A model generated the notes under the pieces. The model was not told the origin of the DNA and searched no databases. It worked only from the letters and a program-made list of their open reading frames with translations. DNA of 64,000 nucleotides from Symbiodinium natans. Taxonomy: Eukaryota; Sar; Dinophyceae; Suessiales; Symbiodiniaceae. The position numbers and the translations under genes were made by a program. Where the stretch lies: NCBI GenBank assembly GCA_905221605.1, contig CAJNDS010000443.1, positions 28,501-92,500 on the forward strand, in the 5' to 3' direction. Below are positions 23,076-35,400 of the stretch, one piece after another; the first letter of the stretch is position 1; every line of letters begins with the position of its first letter.

Positions 23076-26000
23076 AAAGAATAGTTCAAATCAAGGCGCG
23101 TTGCTGCACGTCACGCTCATCCCGATCATAGAAGCACACCATCTCCACCTGTGGCTAAGATTTCTGTGATGAGCGATGCACTGTAGGGTTGATGAAAGCA
23201 GTGCTTGCAACACATTATTGCTTGGGGCTTTTGTTGTCCGTTCTTTTGGGGTCCTTGGTCCCCCTAGGCACCGGCGGTAAGTTTTTGTGCACCTGGACCC
23301 ACAAGGTAAGGTGCGCAGGGCTTAGGAAAACTCTCTGGCATGCAGCGTGGGATTGGGGATTGTGCTAAACTCGTGGTGTTCTGGGGTCCCCAAATCAACC
23401 ACGCCCCATCTTAAGAAACCGAACGTGCACTCGCTTTCCTGCATTCCCCTTTAGACTTTAGACTTTAGAAACACTCTGATACATAGGAGAACCACCGAGT
23501 CTGAGATCGCGTCTGACCGTGTGTGGCCGTAGAAGGTGTGCTCAAGCCTGCAACAGCAATCTGAGCCCTCAAGAGCAGCAGCAACTCTCGTATCACAGAC
23601 ATTGATCTCGGTTCAGTGTTGGTTCAAGCTGAGCCGAGTTTATGGGGTTTAGAAGACAGCGTCAGCAGCACGCAAACGCCAGGAACATCTGCCACAATGC
23701 CCAAGGCCACTGCCTGGTACAGAGGCCATCAGCACTTGGGTCGCCGACTTTTGCTTCGAAGGCCTCTATCAGAGTCTGCGTAGCATGCACAAATATTAGA
23801 TACCCATTGCTGTCCCTTTGCGCCACGTGGATCATGTGGCCGCCTGGATGTTCCAAAGCTGCACTGCGCCACTGCCTGTGCCTTCAGACGCACCGAGTAC
23901 GCCCCAAGCGAAGTTCCAGCAGGAGGCACGCAAGATGCTGGCTGCTGTAAGGCCATTGGTGAAAAACACATTGCATTACTTCGAGCTCGCTTGTACTCAA
24001 GGCGGAAATTCCCCTTATATACGAACGTCGGAGCATCTATGGGCTCCAGAGATATGAAACTGTGATAGCACGTGCAACAGCAAGCAATGTCTCTGAGCTA
24101 TCCGGCCGGTGAGCAGCTGCGCCTTCAGCAGCGATGCAAAATGGTGCAAGCATGGGCGCAACGTGATCATTGGAGTCTGGTCACATTTAATCAGCTTTGG
24201 CGGACTGTCCAAAGACCAGCCTACCTGGGCCGATCTCAGAGAAATTTCTGGTTTCCTGCAACTGGCCTGGCTTGAGGACACCATATGCAGGTAGGCGCTG
24301 CAGACCTCCAAGTCCAGTACGTCTTGTCTCTGCAAGGCCCAAGTTCACTCGACTCTTCCTGCCCTCATAGAGACACTGCTGAGCCATTTGCAAAGAGCAG
24401 GTTTTGTCTGTCCAAACAGATGTGCCCCAAAACACAAGAGCCTTCAGCCGAGCCCTGTGGCCATCTGAAACTCAACAGGCTTGCCACAGGAGTCGCACGC
24501 AACTGGAAAGATTCCATCCCTCGCGAGCTCCTGGAATTGCATGGCACCAACCCCACCCAGCTTTGCTCAAGATGTGTCCAGGCCCCCGGCAAAGGGCTGA
24601 TTGCAGGAGGCCATAAGGTTCAACTGGCGCAGCTTGGAGGCTGCTGCAGCTCCATGACATGTTCAAATATCTGGTGCCAGAAGGGCCCGTACCGACATCG
24701 AGCAGCTAATGCAGGCATGCATCGGAATTAGCGAAGAAGAATGTTGGCTGACACTGGTAGGACATGGTAGAACTGTATTTTTGATCAAAATCGGATTGAC
24801 TTCTTCCTGCCTCATGGTCCAATACCAGCACGGTCTTCAACCCAGCGATGACCACCCTGGCTTCGAAACTTCGCCATACAGCATCCGGGCCGTATCTGAA
24901 GGAGGTTTTTTCCTGCCTCTGCTCAGCAGCCACCACGACGCGATGTACAGGCTCTGTGGTGACCTGCATCTGCAATGCACTCCGGTCGGTCGGAACGACA
25001 AGCCACGTTTCGAACATGACAGAGAGACTGAGGGCACAAAACGGCTTGCTCAACCATGCGCCTGTTTGATCAAGTTCAGCTGCAAGTGGTACCTGAGCAG
25101 CGGAATTGTCAGGAGTGGAAGGAAAGTGGAAACACCCAACATGTCCCAATATCTTCAGAACCTGCGAGAATCCCATACCTCACCTTCCGGTAAATGACTG
25201 AACCATTGTTATTGCTACGATTGCTGCTCGGTATCACATGGGCAGAATGCTGATTACTTCTTGGCACTTCAATCTGCCCCCATCCTCGTTACCCACAGCT
25301 TCCTGCAGTACAGCACTGTCAGAGCAGCACTAGGATCTGGACTCCCCTCCCCTGTGGGGCTTCCGGGTTTTGGGCCTCCTCCCACAGAGACCACGCCAAA
25401 AACACCAAAAAGCGCCTTTCCCCCCCCCCCACACACACACCTCCCACACACCGGGCTCCGAGGACCCAGAAGGGCTGCTCTCCGAGAGCTGCGCCCCACA
25501 TTGGGGCCCAGCGTATTACAATTTGCAAAACACACCCCAAGAAAAAATGCAAAGCACTGAGCAGAGCACTCCAGGCCCCGCAGGCGCGAAGTGTTGATGC
25601 GACGGTCACGAGATTTTGTGAGCTGCCACCTTTGAACTCAGCTTCTGGGAGGCAAACAATGAAAAGGTATTTGTAGCTGCCTTGGAGCAGTGCGGGTCCC
25701 TGCAGCATCCGTCGTTCCTCAAGCCTACTGAAGGACATGCAGGGATAACATTGTATGTTGTAAGCCTACAAATTGAAGAAGCATGCCAGCATGGCTTGCC
25801 CCATCAACACAACCTAAAACTGCATCACGAGTGCCCAGCAGCTCGCAGCCACACTCGCTGCCAGCGAGGATCTGAACAGGATGGAGGATAGTACTTGGAC
25901 CAAATTTTGGCTCAGTCTGTGTAAGTCAACTTTGACCTCAAGACTAAGCCTTCTACCACTCCCTTCTCTTGCAGCCATGCTCATCCCAAGCCGAAGTCCT

Positions 26001-27595
26001 TCATCCCACGGCGATGACAGCATCACTTCCTTGGATCCGGGCAAAGCTCCCAGCTCCAGGCAGGGACGCCAGGGATGTGACCTGGAGAGCACGGCCAAGT
26101 ACTAGAGTGGATCCATATGATTCGCGTCGGCTTCCTGCCGAGAAGCGTTTGGAACAGACACGGCTCCTTCCCCTAACCCAACCCAAATTTTTGTGACGCA
26201 CCCCCCCCGCCCCCTCCAACCCTGTGGGACCCCGCCCCATCGCTTGGAGAAGCTGCAATCCGATGCTGTGCCTGTCAGCAGCTCCTATAGACGGGTTGTA
26301 GCCTCCAAAATGCACAAAATCGGCTGTTGGGACCCTGACACCCCGCCTGGGACCCCCCCTAACCCGCCTGGGACTCCCGGACCCCCAGTTAAACCATGGG
26401 GTCCTGGCTCCCCCTTTTTTGAGGCCTTTCCCAGAAACCTTCTTTCCCGAGGCTTAAACGACCCATGGAAGACCCTGCAACACGTCCCTACCCGGCCCCA
26501 CTCTGCTGTGGAAGGCTGTGGATGGCTCTGGGGGGCCTGGCCTTCCCACTCGCCTTCCGCTCTCCCCGGCCGTCGCCTCGCAGCTCCGAGCGGGCCTGTC
26601 CGTTGCCAGCGTGCTTTCTCTTTTCTTCTTGTCAGACTAAGCTTTTCTCTTTGTACTTCTTCTCTGAAGCCCACCTAGATAGCATCATGCAACATTCCAT
26701 CCTCTGGGAACACTCAGCACTAGGACACACAATACATTCCCATTGTGCTGGGGCCGCTCCTGCTCTAGCGGGAAGCACTCAACCAGCTCGAGGCTGAGGG
26801 AGTAGCACTGGCAGCGAAAGCATGCCACCAGCTGCTAGCAGGATCTACCAGTAGTTGAGGGTTTGCGAAGTTATTCAGCAGCGGCCATGGGGGGTTGAGG
26901 ACCGCATCACTCTATGCCAAGCAAATCAAATTTGTGAGAAGAGAGAACGTCGGGCATGCAGCATATGGAGGTTTTGTAGGCTAGCTTTCAGACCGACCAC
27001 CCCGTTCCGTGTGCTTTTTATGATTTATGATATACGTGCAGCCAAAGAACCTGAGCCACGCAGACTTTTGTATGACATTTCTCATGGCGCATCGTAGACA
27101 AGGGCCCCAGGAGGAGGTCATTTCCACACAAGTCACTGTGGGCATGTGGTATTCCTCACTCGCAGTGTGTGCTCTGCATGCTTCTGAAGCTGCTTCATCA
27201 GGTGAGGTAATCTGTCGCGAGGGCCAAGGGGACATCATGAGAGCACTGGTTCGTTCGCTGGCCCTTACCTCCAGACTCAATGCCACTTCCATCATTCCTG
27301 GCCTGCTAGTATCTCTGCACCACCAACCCGAGAGGAATCTGAGGTTTGTCTCAAAGTCCATCCCAGTGTCGCTAACAGCTCTGGCGAGCTGGCAGGTCGT
27401 AATGCTCGTACACAGCCCATTCGTAGATATCTTCCCTGGTCGAAGCTTCTTTGCAGCTTTCGGCCACGTGCATCACCGCTGGAAGAAGACGTGGCGATTC
27501 ACCGTAGAGGTCGTCACATCCTAGCAATACTTCGATGTAGGACACAGATACTCTCACAAGCTGCAACACGGAGGCTCTTGCTCAGCATCGCCCCC
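23076..27595. other. Mostly unassigned, with weak minus-strand exon candidates
   Basis: Possible minus-strand exons are about 23860-23690 (LIFVHATQTLIEAFEAK) and about 25680-25520 (YKYLFIVCLPEAEFKGG). No domain was recognised and no gene could be assembled. A C-run followed by a CA-run (about 25423-25441) and C-rich imperfect repeats (about 26335-26400) are present. Confidence 0.3.
24769..25000 (-). CDS. Candidate exon, unidentified
   Basis: A minus-strand frame reads LQMQVTTEPVHRVVVA, then AVWRSFEARVVIAGLKT, then VLVLDHEAGRSQSDFD. A rival plus-strand frame of 162 codons covers the same bases. The minus frame is preferred because its composition is more protein-like and it agrees with the direction of the neighbouring genes. 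The boundaries are not defined. Confidence 0.25.
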
Positions 27596-29205
27596 TCAAA
27601 TGTCCTGCAGGTCCGGAATGTCACCAGCGGTTGAGAAGAGCTCGTCTGTCAGGGGGGTACTGTCGTCTCGATACATGTTCACCTTGCCGGCGACTGCAAT
27701 GAAAGGTGTGTGCTCAGGTTTCCTCTAATACGTCTCGTGTATCCTTCAACCAGGCGGCTGAGTCCAGCGGGCAAGCCGAGAGCATGTTCAGTGCATTGTA
27801 GGACAGGAACACGAAGACAGCCTTGTCGGAAGCCTACTCTTGCTAATTAAGTTAACTACTCTGCAAGTCTTACAGTAGCTCGAGATCTAAGATCTAACCA
27901 AAGCCCACGAATCCCTGTCAAGTTCAGTGTGCTTCGTTGCCATGCAGTACACTCATCGGATAGCGAAGATCCCAATGCAAAGAGTTGCGAAGAGCTAGAG
28001 GCTGGTGATCAGATCTGGCCAACCAGGAGATCACAAAAACTGAACGCCTCCAGAGAGCCGAAGCCAAAGACAAAGCCAGTGCTCCAGCCCGAAACACTGC
28101 CTTGATAGGTCTGAAGATCGCAGCTACATCACAAGTCGAAGCAAAGAGGCCAAAGGGAACACATAGATGGGAAGGGCCACTCCCCACCATCGGTCTGGAT
28201 AGTAAGTGACGCCCCAACTTTGCAACCTCAGCTGTTTGTGGTGTGGTCTGCAAGTGCGGTTGAGGGTCGTATTGCGAGGTCATCTTTGAAGGCATCTTTC
28301 GTGGACAAGACTCCGGCGAGACCGGACTTGTGACAGCAGTACTGGGCATTGATACAATATGTGTGAAACCTGCCTGGCGGCCTCATTCTCTGCTGTTATG
28401 TTCACGAGAGTCATGGCGGCTCCTGCAAAAGCCCTGCCGATCGAGCTTATCAGTGCTGGCAAGGAACCGCTCGTCAGGTGTCAGCACCCACACCAGCCAA
28501 GTCTGAGCAACGAGCAGCTGAATTTGACAAAGGAACAACCACAATGAGGGCAGCATGGTTTATTGATGCAAAGCACCATCCCGTGACATCCAAACCTAAA
28601 AGTCGGACCATGGCGGGCATTGGTACTTACGCAGCTAGTGTACTGGCTTCCTTGCCTTACGAGTGTGTTATCAGACCCTGGGTTTGCCGGTCCAAAGCAA
28701 TACATTCATGAACTGCAACTCCAGCACGAGCACGGGCTTCCGCAGCCAAGCTGCAGCAAAGGCTAAATGCGAGGCGAGGTAGCTGGCAAAGCTCCGCGCC
28801 TGCCGAAGCAAGCTTGGAAAGCTTGGGTTGTAGGCCCACAGACACATTTGGCGGAGTTTCCGAATTCCACCAACTCATTCAGCATGTTCCTGTGCCTCCG
28901 TTGTAAGCCGATCTGCCGCCATGGCAGGCAGATTTGACTTGAGTGCTTTGAAGATACGCAAACTTTCACGAGGATGAGCGTCAACTAATTTAACTAACAA
29001 GGATTGCGTGGTGCACGAACGAATGCCTCACAACGACTTGTTGAGTTGTAAGGGCCGCGGGCAGACAAAGCTGGACCTTGGAGCAGCAACGAGAGGCGAC
29101 TGAATCACTTCCTGTGCTTCCCAACCCCAGAACTGGGCTTCGGCGGCTAAAGCTTGTGAAGTGTGCACCCTCCTCTCCAGCTCGTTGTGCGCTGATTGCA
29201 TGTGC
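27596..29205 (-). CDS. Unidentified multi-exon gene, possibly an alpha-helical repeat protein
   Basis: The stop TGA is at 27598-27596. Pieces from 5' to 3' are about 29205-29050 (SAHNELERRVHTSQALAAE), about 28840-28690 (KLASAGAELCQLPRLAFSL), about 28455-28371 (LISSIGRAFAGAAMTLVNI, then TAENEAARQ before a GT donor), about 27835-27730 (DKAVFVFLSYNALNMLSA, then CPLDSAAWLKDTRD) and the last exon, about 27685-27596, after a TTGCAG acceptor (VAGKVNMYRDDSTPLTDE, then LFSTAGDIPDLQDI). The helix-rich Ala/Leu pieces, including AAMTLVNITAENEAA, recall armadillo-type repeats, but that is only an impression. The two 3' exons are the best supported. Confidence 0.5.
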
Positions 29206-30208
29206 AAGACGCAGCTCCGATGGAGCAAACAACTTCAGCATGTCGCCAGGTCGTTCCCACAACTTCCTGGCACCCCAATGGTGTCGAGCCTTGAGCGTCA
29301 TGTCAACCTGTCCGGTTCAGTCCGTGCAGCCCGTCCCAGACGCCAACTAGACAACCACCACCTTTCCATGAACCGAAAGGCACACTCTCCGCAGAAGTGA
29401 ATGAACTTTACGCACAATCCTGATGTGCACGCATGCTGTCGACACGGCTGCCACTACACGGCGTACGTGGCATGCCACCTTCCAGAACCAACAAAAGAAA
29501 CACACCAACAGATTCATGCCTAACAGAACCATGCCCACCAGCCTCACCCGTGACGATCGTCGAAAAGCTTGGGCAGAAGGTTAAAGCAGATACCATGGAC
29601 CTTAGACAGATGCTAACCAACGATGCCATCGGTGTTTCTTGAACCGTTAAGCCAAACAGCCAAACTAAAACAGCTCTGCTCAACCAGACAAATCTACTTC
29701 ACTAAGCTGCTCTGCTGCTCAACAATGCAGAGCTCACACCAAACTACATCCTGCGAAGAACTGGCATCAAGCTGCGACATTTCCCCGGCGCGCACCAGCT
29801 CGCTCTCACAAAACCGCGCTGTTTCATATGACTCTACAGGAGCCCACACCACATTCTTGCTCTGCACTGGTGACCACTGGTGCACTCTACCTTCTCATGT
29901 GTTTTGACTAATTGTTTATGCCGTTGCTATGCTGGGACGTGCAGGTAGCCTTGAAACTGTAACTTGCCCGGTAGAGGTGAGGAAATCATCAACGCGTGTA
30001 GAAGCACGACGTCAGAACAGGGGCTTGATCTCCGAGTTGAACTTACCTCAGTCAGCATCGGCACCATGCATATACGGCGAGCAATTCAACTTGGACCCCA
30101 TACGCACGTGAACGCCCACGTGACTTCTCGTTCTTCCCTCACGCCATCAAGGGCTTGTAGCTGCAGCGCATGTCTCGTTCAAAAAGGTGTCGCGGGACTT
30201 GCACAGAA
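29206..30208. other. No clear gene
   Basis: A minus-strand open frame at 29683-29408 (SLVSICLRSMVSALTF) could be an exon of the gene ending at 27.6 kb. Nothing else was recognised. Confidence 0.3.
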
Positions 30209-32785
30209 TTATGACGAGACTCTCTCTTCGTAGGAAGTCATCGAAATCTGCCTGCGATGCACCCAGCAGATGCACACGCATTGCACAGTACAGGATGACA
30301 GGCACCAAGAAAGATCAAGATCGGGCTGGACCAGCAACAGCTCCGGCACGGAGGTGCACATGTCCCACCTGCCGTCGTACTTTCGATGGCCCATTGCCCT
30401 CATGATCTTCGTGGCATCATCGGTCGTGGCGCACTGCAAGTACACATCACCTTGACACAAGCTCACGCAGACAGCTGAATTTCAGCAGAAAAGGTTGATA
30501 AAAGGCAACTTTAGGCGTATAGCCTCCGGATGAGTACGACCCTAAGCAATGAGCGAACATGTTGCGACTTGTCTGAACTACGACATAGAGATGCTTAGCC
30601 TGCCATGCGATCTCCAAAACATCGCTACATCGCTCATCAACCAATGACTTCAGCGCTTGGCGCATGATCAATCAAACCTGTGCAAAATCATTTCTATTTT
30701 CATCAGAGGCCTGTTTGAAGCACACCCCAGACCCCCAACAAATCATTAACAAAGAAGCACCCAGCTTCATGCTGCATCCATCCTTGCTACTTCTGTACGC
30801 CCAGCCTCAGAAACCTTAGGCAAAAGAGAACGTCGCACGAAAGCACAGCAAATGTCATGAGAAGCCCCAAGGCGACCATCGGAACACCCAAACTCCTCAG
30901 TTCCCCGGCCTGGCTTCAGCGTGGCGTTGCCACTGGCATGTGCAGGCTTCACGATGGCCACCTAAGCGGCAAAAGGCAAAGCCAACAGGCCCTGGCAAAA
31001 GATTGGCGAGCGCCCCCCTGGAGTCTGTTGAGTCTGAATCCTAAATGCAGCTGGGGAGCCATGACGAGCTTGCCATGGGCCCCGCAGCCCTCCGACATGT
31101 CCTCCTTGACATCGTTGTAGTCATCCTCGTGCGCCAGGCTCTGGCTCTGGGTGCTCTTCTGGATTTCCGAGAGAAACCAACTAAAGCAAGAGCCTCTGTC
31201 GTCTTCTCATCCACCTTCAGGATCTCGTCGATCCGGATAATGGGGCTGGTGGCGCTCACCTGCCGAAATGCATAAATAAAGCAGTTCGGCCAGACAATTT
31301 GTTAGAGTTATGATGAGAAGCTCCGCACAGCTGACGCAGTGCAGAACTGCTTCGGATGCGGGTGCTCAGCTGCCAGGCATTGCAAGGTTCAAGGCCTGCG
31401 CGCTGGGCAGCGCCAGCATGCTGGCCTGCTGCCCTGCAAGGTGGTTGATGGCCAAGCTTGCGCTTCAGCATCCGGGCCGTTCAAGGTCGGATCAAGGTCG
31501 GAATACGAGGCTCGTTGATACATAGAAGAAGTGGTAGCTACCCGGCGTTAGGGCCTGAGGCCCGGACTGGCGCCCCGGTGGGGGGAGGAAAAAGGGTGTG
31601 ATTCCGGCCCCAACAATTGGGTTCCCCATCCTTAAAACCCTTACAGATCAGCTTACGTAGAATCTGAGATGAAGCCTCTCCCTCAATGCTTCCAGCATTT
31701 GATACGTACCTTTAAAATGTCAGCTGCACTCAGAGCAAAGGCGGCAAAGTATCGCTATGCAGTTACACGGCCTGGAACCTGCATGCCCACGGGCACACCA
31801 CCGATCATGCCCAGCGGACTGACCTGGGAGTCGCACTAGGGTCAGACGGTCTCACGTCAGGTTGCAGTTTGCAGAGCATGCAGAGCGGCTCGCAAGCAGC
31901 CACTCTGCACACTCGGCGCCATGCAGCATCGTTGGGCCGCTTGATGGAAACGGGCACTCCTGCCAAAGACTCTCGAAGACTAAGAGTCCAAGCCCGAAGT
32001 CCTCACTCAGACGGCCCCGTAGATGTGTTCATCAATGTTCATCATGTCCGGTTGGTAATCGTACGCATTGCCGCTTACAACATCCCAGCCTAGGACCAGC
32101 ATGCCATCCAGCTGAAGGGCGCGCTCTGTCTCCTTGACCACGAAGCATATGCTCAAAGAAACTAAGAACCAATCTGTACGTGCGAAGGCCCTGGTCTCAC
32201 TCATATTTTTTTGCCCTGCCTCTTGCGATGCAACCTCGCAAAAGCCGTAGTTGGCACCCTTGTCACGGGCGAACCAGACGTGCAGCACCTCAACACCCGG
32301 CCCTTGTCAGAAAGTCAGTGTTGGCACAGATGGCAAGCTGACCCTTGCGGCAAGATAAGCCACAGGCGGGGTTCTGATTCGGGTCATTGCACATGCCGCG
32401 ATCGCGCATCGTCTCGTACAGCTGCTTCGAGAAAGAGTCCTGAGGATCATGGCACGTGAAGGCTGGGCGCTTCGAGGTTGACCATAGCTTCAAAGAGGTT
32501 CTTGAGAATTACACAATCAGAAAAGAAGATCTTAGAACAGCTTGCCCATCTTGGGGAGTGCCCTTCTCGGCTCTCCGCGCCTCGGTGACACCCAGGTGAT
32601 AGGGAAGATTGCCTCAGCGCTTGCGAGACTTTGCTTTCCGACTTTGCTGTGGTCTTGGCCGATGACTTCGTGTGGGCGCTGTCTTGTTGGCTTCTCGCGG
32701 TTGTCCATTGAGGCCAGGACCCAGGTAAAGACGACGATTCTTGCGGGATGCATTGACGTCGTTTGCAATGCCTGGACCGCACTGT
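30209..32785 (-). CDS. U2AF large-subunit-like splicing factor (RRM1 plus C-terminal UHM)
   Basis: U2AF65 binds the polypyrimidine tract and helps recruit U2 snRNP to 3' splice sites. RRM1 is spread over about five exons: RKNRRLYLG (RNP2, about 32725), FSKQLYETMRDRGMCNDP (about 32435-32385), VEVLHVWFARDKGANYGF (about 32300-32230, RNP1-like), ETERALQLDGMLVLG (ending 32090) and VPVSIKRPND (from 31959). A Gly/Pro/Met linker follows (SPLGMIGGVPVGMQ, about 31829-31785; MLALPSAQALNLAMPG, about 31420-31375). The UHM domain is IIRIDEILKVDEKTTEA (about 31240), DDYNDVKEDMSEGCG (about 31110), LVAIVKPAHASGNA (from about 30962), GDVYLQCATTDDATKIM (about 30450) and HRKYDGRQISMTSY, ending at a stop 30211-30209. 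HRKYDGR aligns with the human GRKFANR loop, giving RxY where RxF is usual. No RRM2 was found in the linker region. The N-terminus and exact exon edges are unresolved. Confidence 0.75.
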
Positions 32786-34158
32786 GCACGGTCGAACACA
32801 GAAAGCAGGGACCAATCAAAACAACACCGAACACGTGCAGGAACATGCGGAAAGGTGTTCTAGATGCGCACTTGCCACCACATTTATCACTTCTTGCTTG
32901 CACGATGTTGTTGTGCACGTCTAACAAACAGCCTCTAAGGATTGACAGTTGGCCTAGTTCAAGTGCAACAGACTACAGCATCCATCCCCGTGTAGCAGCG
33001 CAGGATGCATGAAGCTGATTATTGTACTTGCTGTGTCCTTGCAGTCGGTGAGCTCAAGCCCACCCCCCCGCCTGTGTCTGCTCGTGGCACCCACTGGAAA
33101 CCATCCCAGAACATACCTCAGGTATTGAGAGACATGCCTTGCATCCGCATGTCCAATGTGAAACAGATAGCGATAGAAGACTAGTCGATTTGATGGAGCG
33201 CTCATCTGCATTTTGGAAATGATACCTTCGCCACCTTCGCCATGCAACCGCGACATGGCTTGTAAACCTGAAGGTTTCCTGCCAAGTGTCTCTGTCCTCC
33301 CACGCCACCTTCACCCGCCTGTCCAAGTGTCTGCTCTTCGGCAGCTGATGGAAGTCAGCGGCTAAGCACGGAAAGGAAGCCTGAACGATTCCGATCGCAG
33401 CTGTTGCCACCTACCCTTGTGCCTTTCTGTTCTTGTTCACGACTTGCTGCTGCTGCTTTCGTCGGCGCTTCTCACGCCTGAGAAAGCTGACTGAGCAGTT
33501 GAACTGAAAGGGGACATCTTTCGAACTGGCAGCGACTACGGCTCTTTGATCCTTACGTTTTGAAGCCTGAGGCTAGACGCAACATCTAGACTTGCCCCTG
33601 ACAGCAATGCAGGGCTGCTTTGTCGTTCAGCGTGCACCTCCGGTCTTCTCAGTAGTGGCTCAGAGGATCTTTCAAGGGCAGCATGGACGCCATCCGCTAT
33701 CGCTGCGGATGCCTCGTGAACCATCCTCACGCTTGCACGCATTTTGCGTTCCAAGCATATGCAAAAACGTATCAGCATCGATGAACTATAGGCTCACCGC
33801 CCATCTGCATGATAATGACCTCGAAATCACAGGATGTCACGGGGCGCTGCCTCTCCTTATTGAGCCGTCGAGCTTCGCACGCTGCATCCCCGGTCTGGCC
33901 ATTTGCATCATGTCTTTTGCTTTTGTTGTCTGCAGACCGGGGCCGGAGCGATAGATTGAAAGAAAATTGCGAACATAGTCTGAACTAGTGCCATGGCAAT
34001 AGCTGCACAAAAGCGGGACCTGGCTTGGGAGGGCGGCTCAATCTTCTGGTCTGAGGGTCTGAGGGTCCACTGGTACTGGCCCAGGGTTCCCAGCTTTCCA
34101 CCATCAGCACCTAGCCGGGACCTAGCCCGGAACCTAACCGGGACCTAGCCGTGCGCGC
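32786..34158. other. No clear gene; one possible exon
   Basis: A minus-strand frame at about 33760-33540 (MVHEASAAIADGVHAAL, then ASLDVASSLRLQ) is the only coding-like piece. A short repeat with core gacctagcc (about 34109-34151) lies at the right end. Confidence 0.3.
34109..34151. repeat. Short tandem repeat (gggacctagcc-like), about 4 copies
   Basis: Four near-identical units of 11-13 bases occur in a row, varying as cctagccggga, cctagcccgga, cctaaccggga and cctagcc. Confidence 0.65.
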
Positions 34159-35400
34159 TCAGAACACCTTGGCCTGCCGATGCAGACTTGCGAGCCTCTG
34201 CGGTCGGACTTGCAACACGGGGAGGGCATGGTTTTGGCTGGCTCTTTTGTTCTTCCTTGGGTACATTGAGAGTTGCCGTACTAGCTGAGAGGGTTCAGCA
34301 CCAATCGTCAGCGTTGGAAACCTCGGGCTGTCCAGTTCTACCTGCATGTTCGTCTTTTCGAAGAAGGCTGACTCCAACAAGCACAGATGTTGCCGAGTGA
34401 ACATGCTCCTGGCACTTTCCAGTCCGAGCTGCAGCACGGCGCTCATGCAAAGGCCCAGCAGCTGCGGACGGCTTGCTGCTCGAGGAGCTCGAAGCGTCCT
34501 CGAACCGAGCACCCACCCCTGCCTAATCGCAAGTGACGGCGAACCCCAGCAAGTTGGCACTGGCAGGTTGTGGCCGAGCCGCCGATGCTTCAAAAGATGC
34601 GCGCTTCGCAGCAGAGATTGGCACGGCCTGCGCAAAAGACTTGCTGGAGCTAACTCTGTCAAGTCTCCGCGAGGACTGGTGACTTCCGAGAAGCAAGATG
34701 CTGACCCGAGACATCCCGAGACCCTCAGCAAGGATGGTTCTTGGTTGCACTTGGGCCCCGGCATGTTCGGAGCTCAGCACCTGTCTTGTTGACCACTTCA
34801 CTCTTGGCTGAGCACTCTCAGAGTCATTGCAGTCACATAAGTCATGCAGCAGCTGCACACGACATAGCTTTGCAAAACAACTTGCTCCCCTTCCCTGAAG
34901 ACCCAGTTCCCAAGCTTAGGTGGGCCTCTGGCGCTTTTGTATCTGCCTGCAGAGCTGCCTGGCGCTTCTTGACACACGTCGCTCGTATCGCACGATCCTA
35001 CCCCAATTGAAAGCTCTGCAAAGGTTACGCTTAAGGTTAACTGTTTAACTGCTTCAGGCAGGTGCATGTGTCATGTCGAGAAGGGCTTGGCAAGCAACGC
35101 GCACAACAACGCCATGTGAGCGCCGGGCAGACGTATGGCTTTGAGATCTTTGAGGCAGTCTGATTCTTCTGTTAACCCGGCCTTGACGCTCGAATTTGCC
35201 TTGGAGATCAAGGAGATGTTCGATTCGGCCTGGTTGGAGGCACTTGATCTGGACTGAGCCTGTAAGACCTGGCCCCAGCCCCATGCGTCTTCTTGTCCAG
35301 AGCCCGTCCTGCTGGCGCTCCAGGGAGACTCGCCTAGCAGCGAAAAGCGGCACCGCCTGGGCAGCCACACCACAGACACGGCACAAGCCTAAGTCAATGC
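34159..35400 (-). CDS. Candidate multi-exon gene, unidentified
   Basis: Coding-like pieces on the minus strand include about 35290-35085 (SNISLISKANSSVKAGL, then DCLKDLKAIRLPGAHMALL), about 34990-34920 (KRQAALQADTKAPEAHL), about 34660-34540 (SKSFAQAVPISAAKRASF, then PASANLLGFAVT) and about 34480-34350 (LCMSAVLQLGLESARSMF, then LCLLESAFFEKTNMQ before a GT donor). They are in consistent order but in different frames, as expected for exons. No domain or family was recognised. Confidence 0.35.

Noticed and set aside
22785-23084. Arg/Glu repeat proteins in all frames at 22.8-23.1 kb
   Set aside because: They are produced entirely by the GA/GGGA polypurine tract.
24709-25197. 162-codon plus-strand open frame
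   Set aside because: It overlaps a minus-strand frame with more natural composition, and it has no domain or splice context.
25898-25915. Similarity to the 3' half of the dinoflagellate spliced leader (ttttggctca)
   Set aside because: Only about ten bases match and the upstream part of the leader (CCGTAGCC) is missing, so chance is the simpler explanation.
32009-32090. YDYQPDMM reading after LDGMLVLGWDVV, which resembles the HDYQPLPG end of human U2AF65 RRM1
   Set aside because: A GC-AG intron starting at 32089 and ending at 31960 gives a better RRM end (GVPVSIKRPND), so the DYQP resemblance is intronic coincidence.
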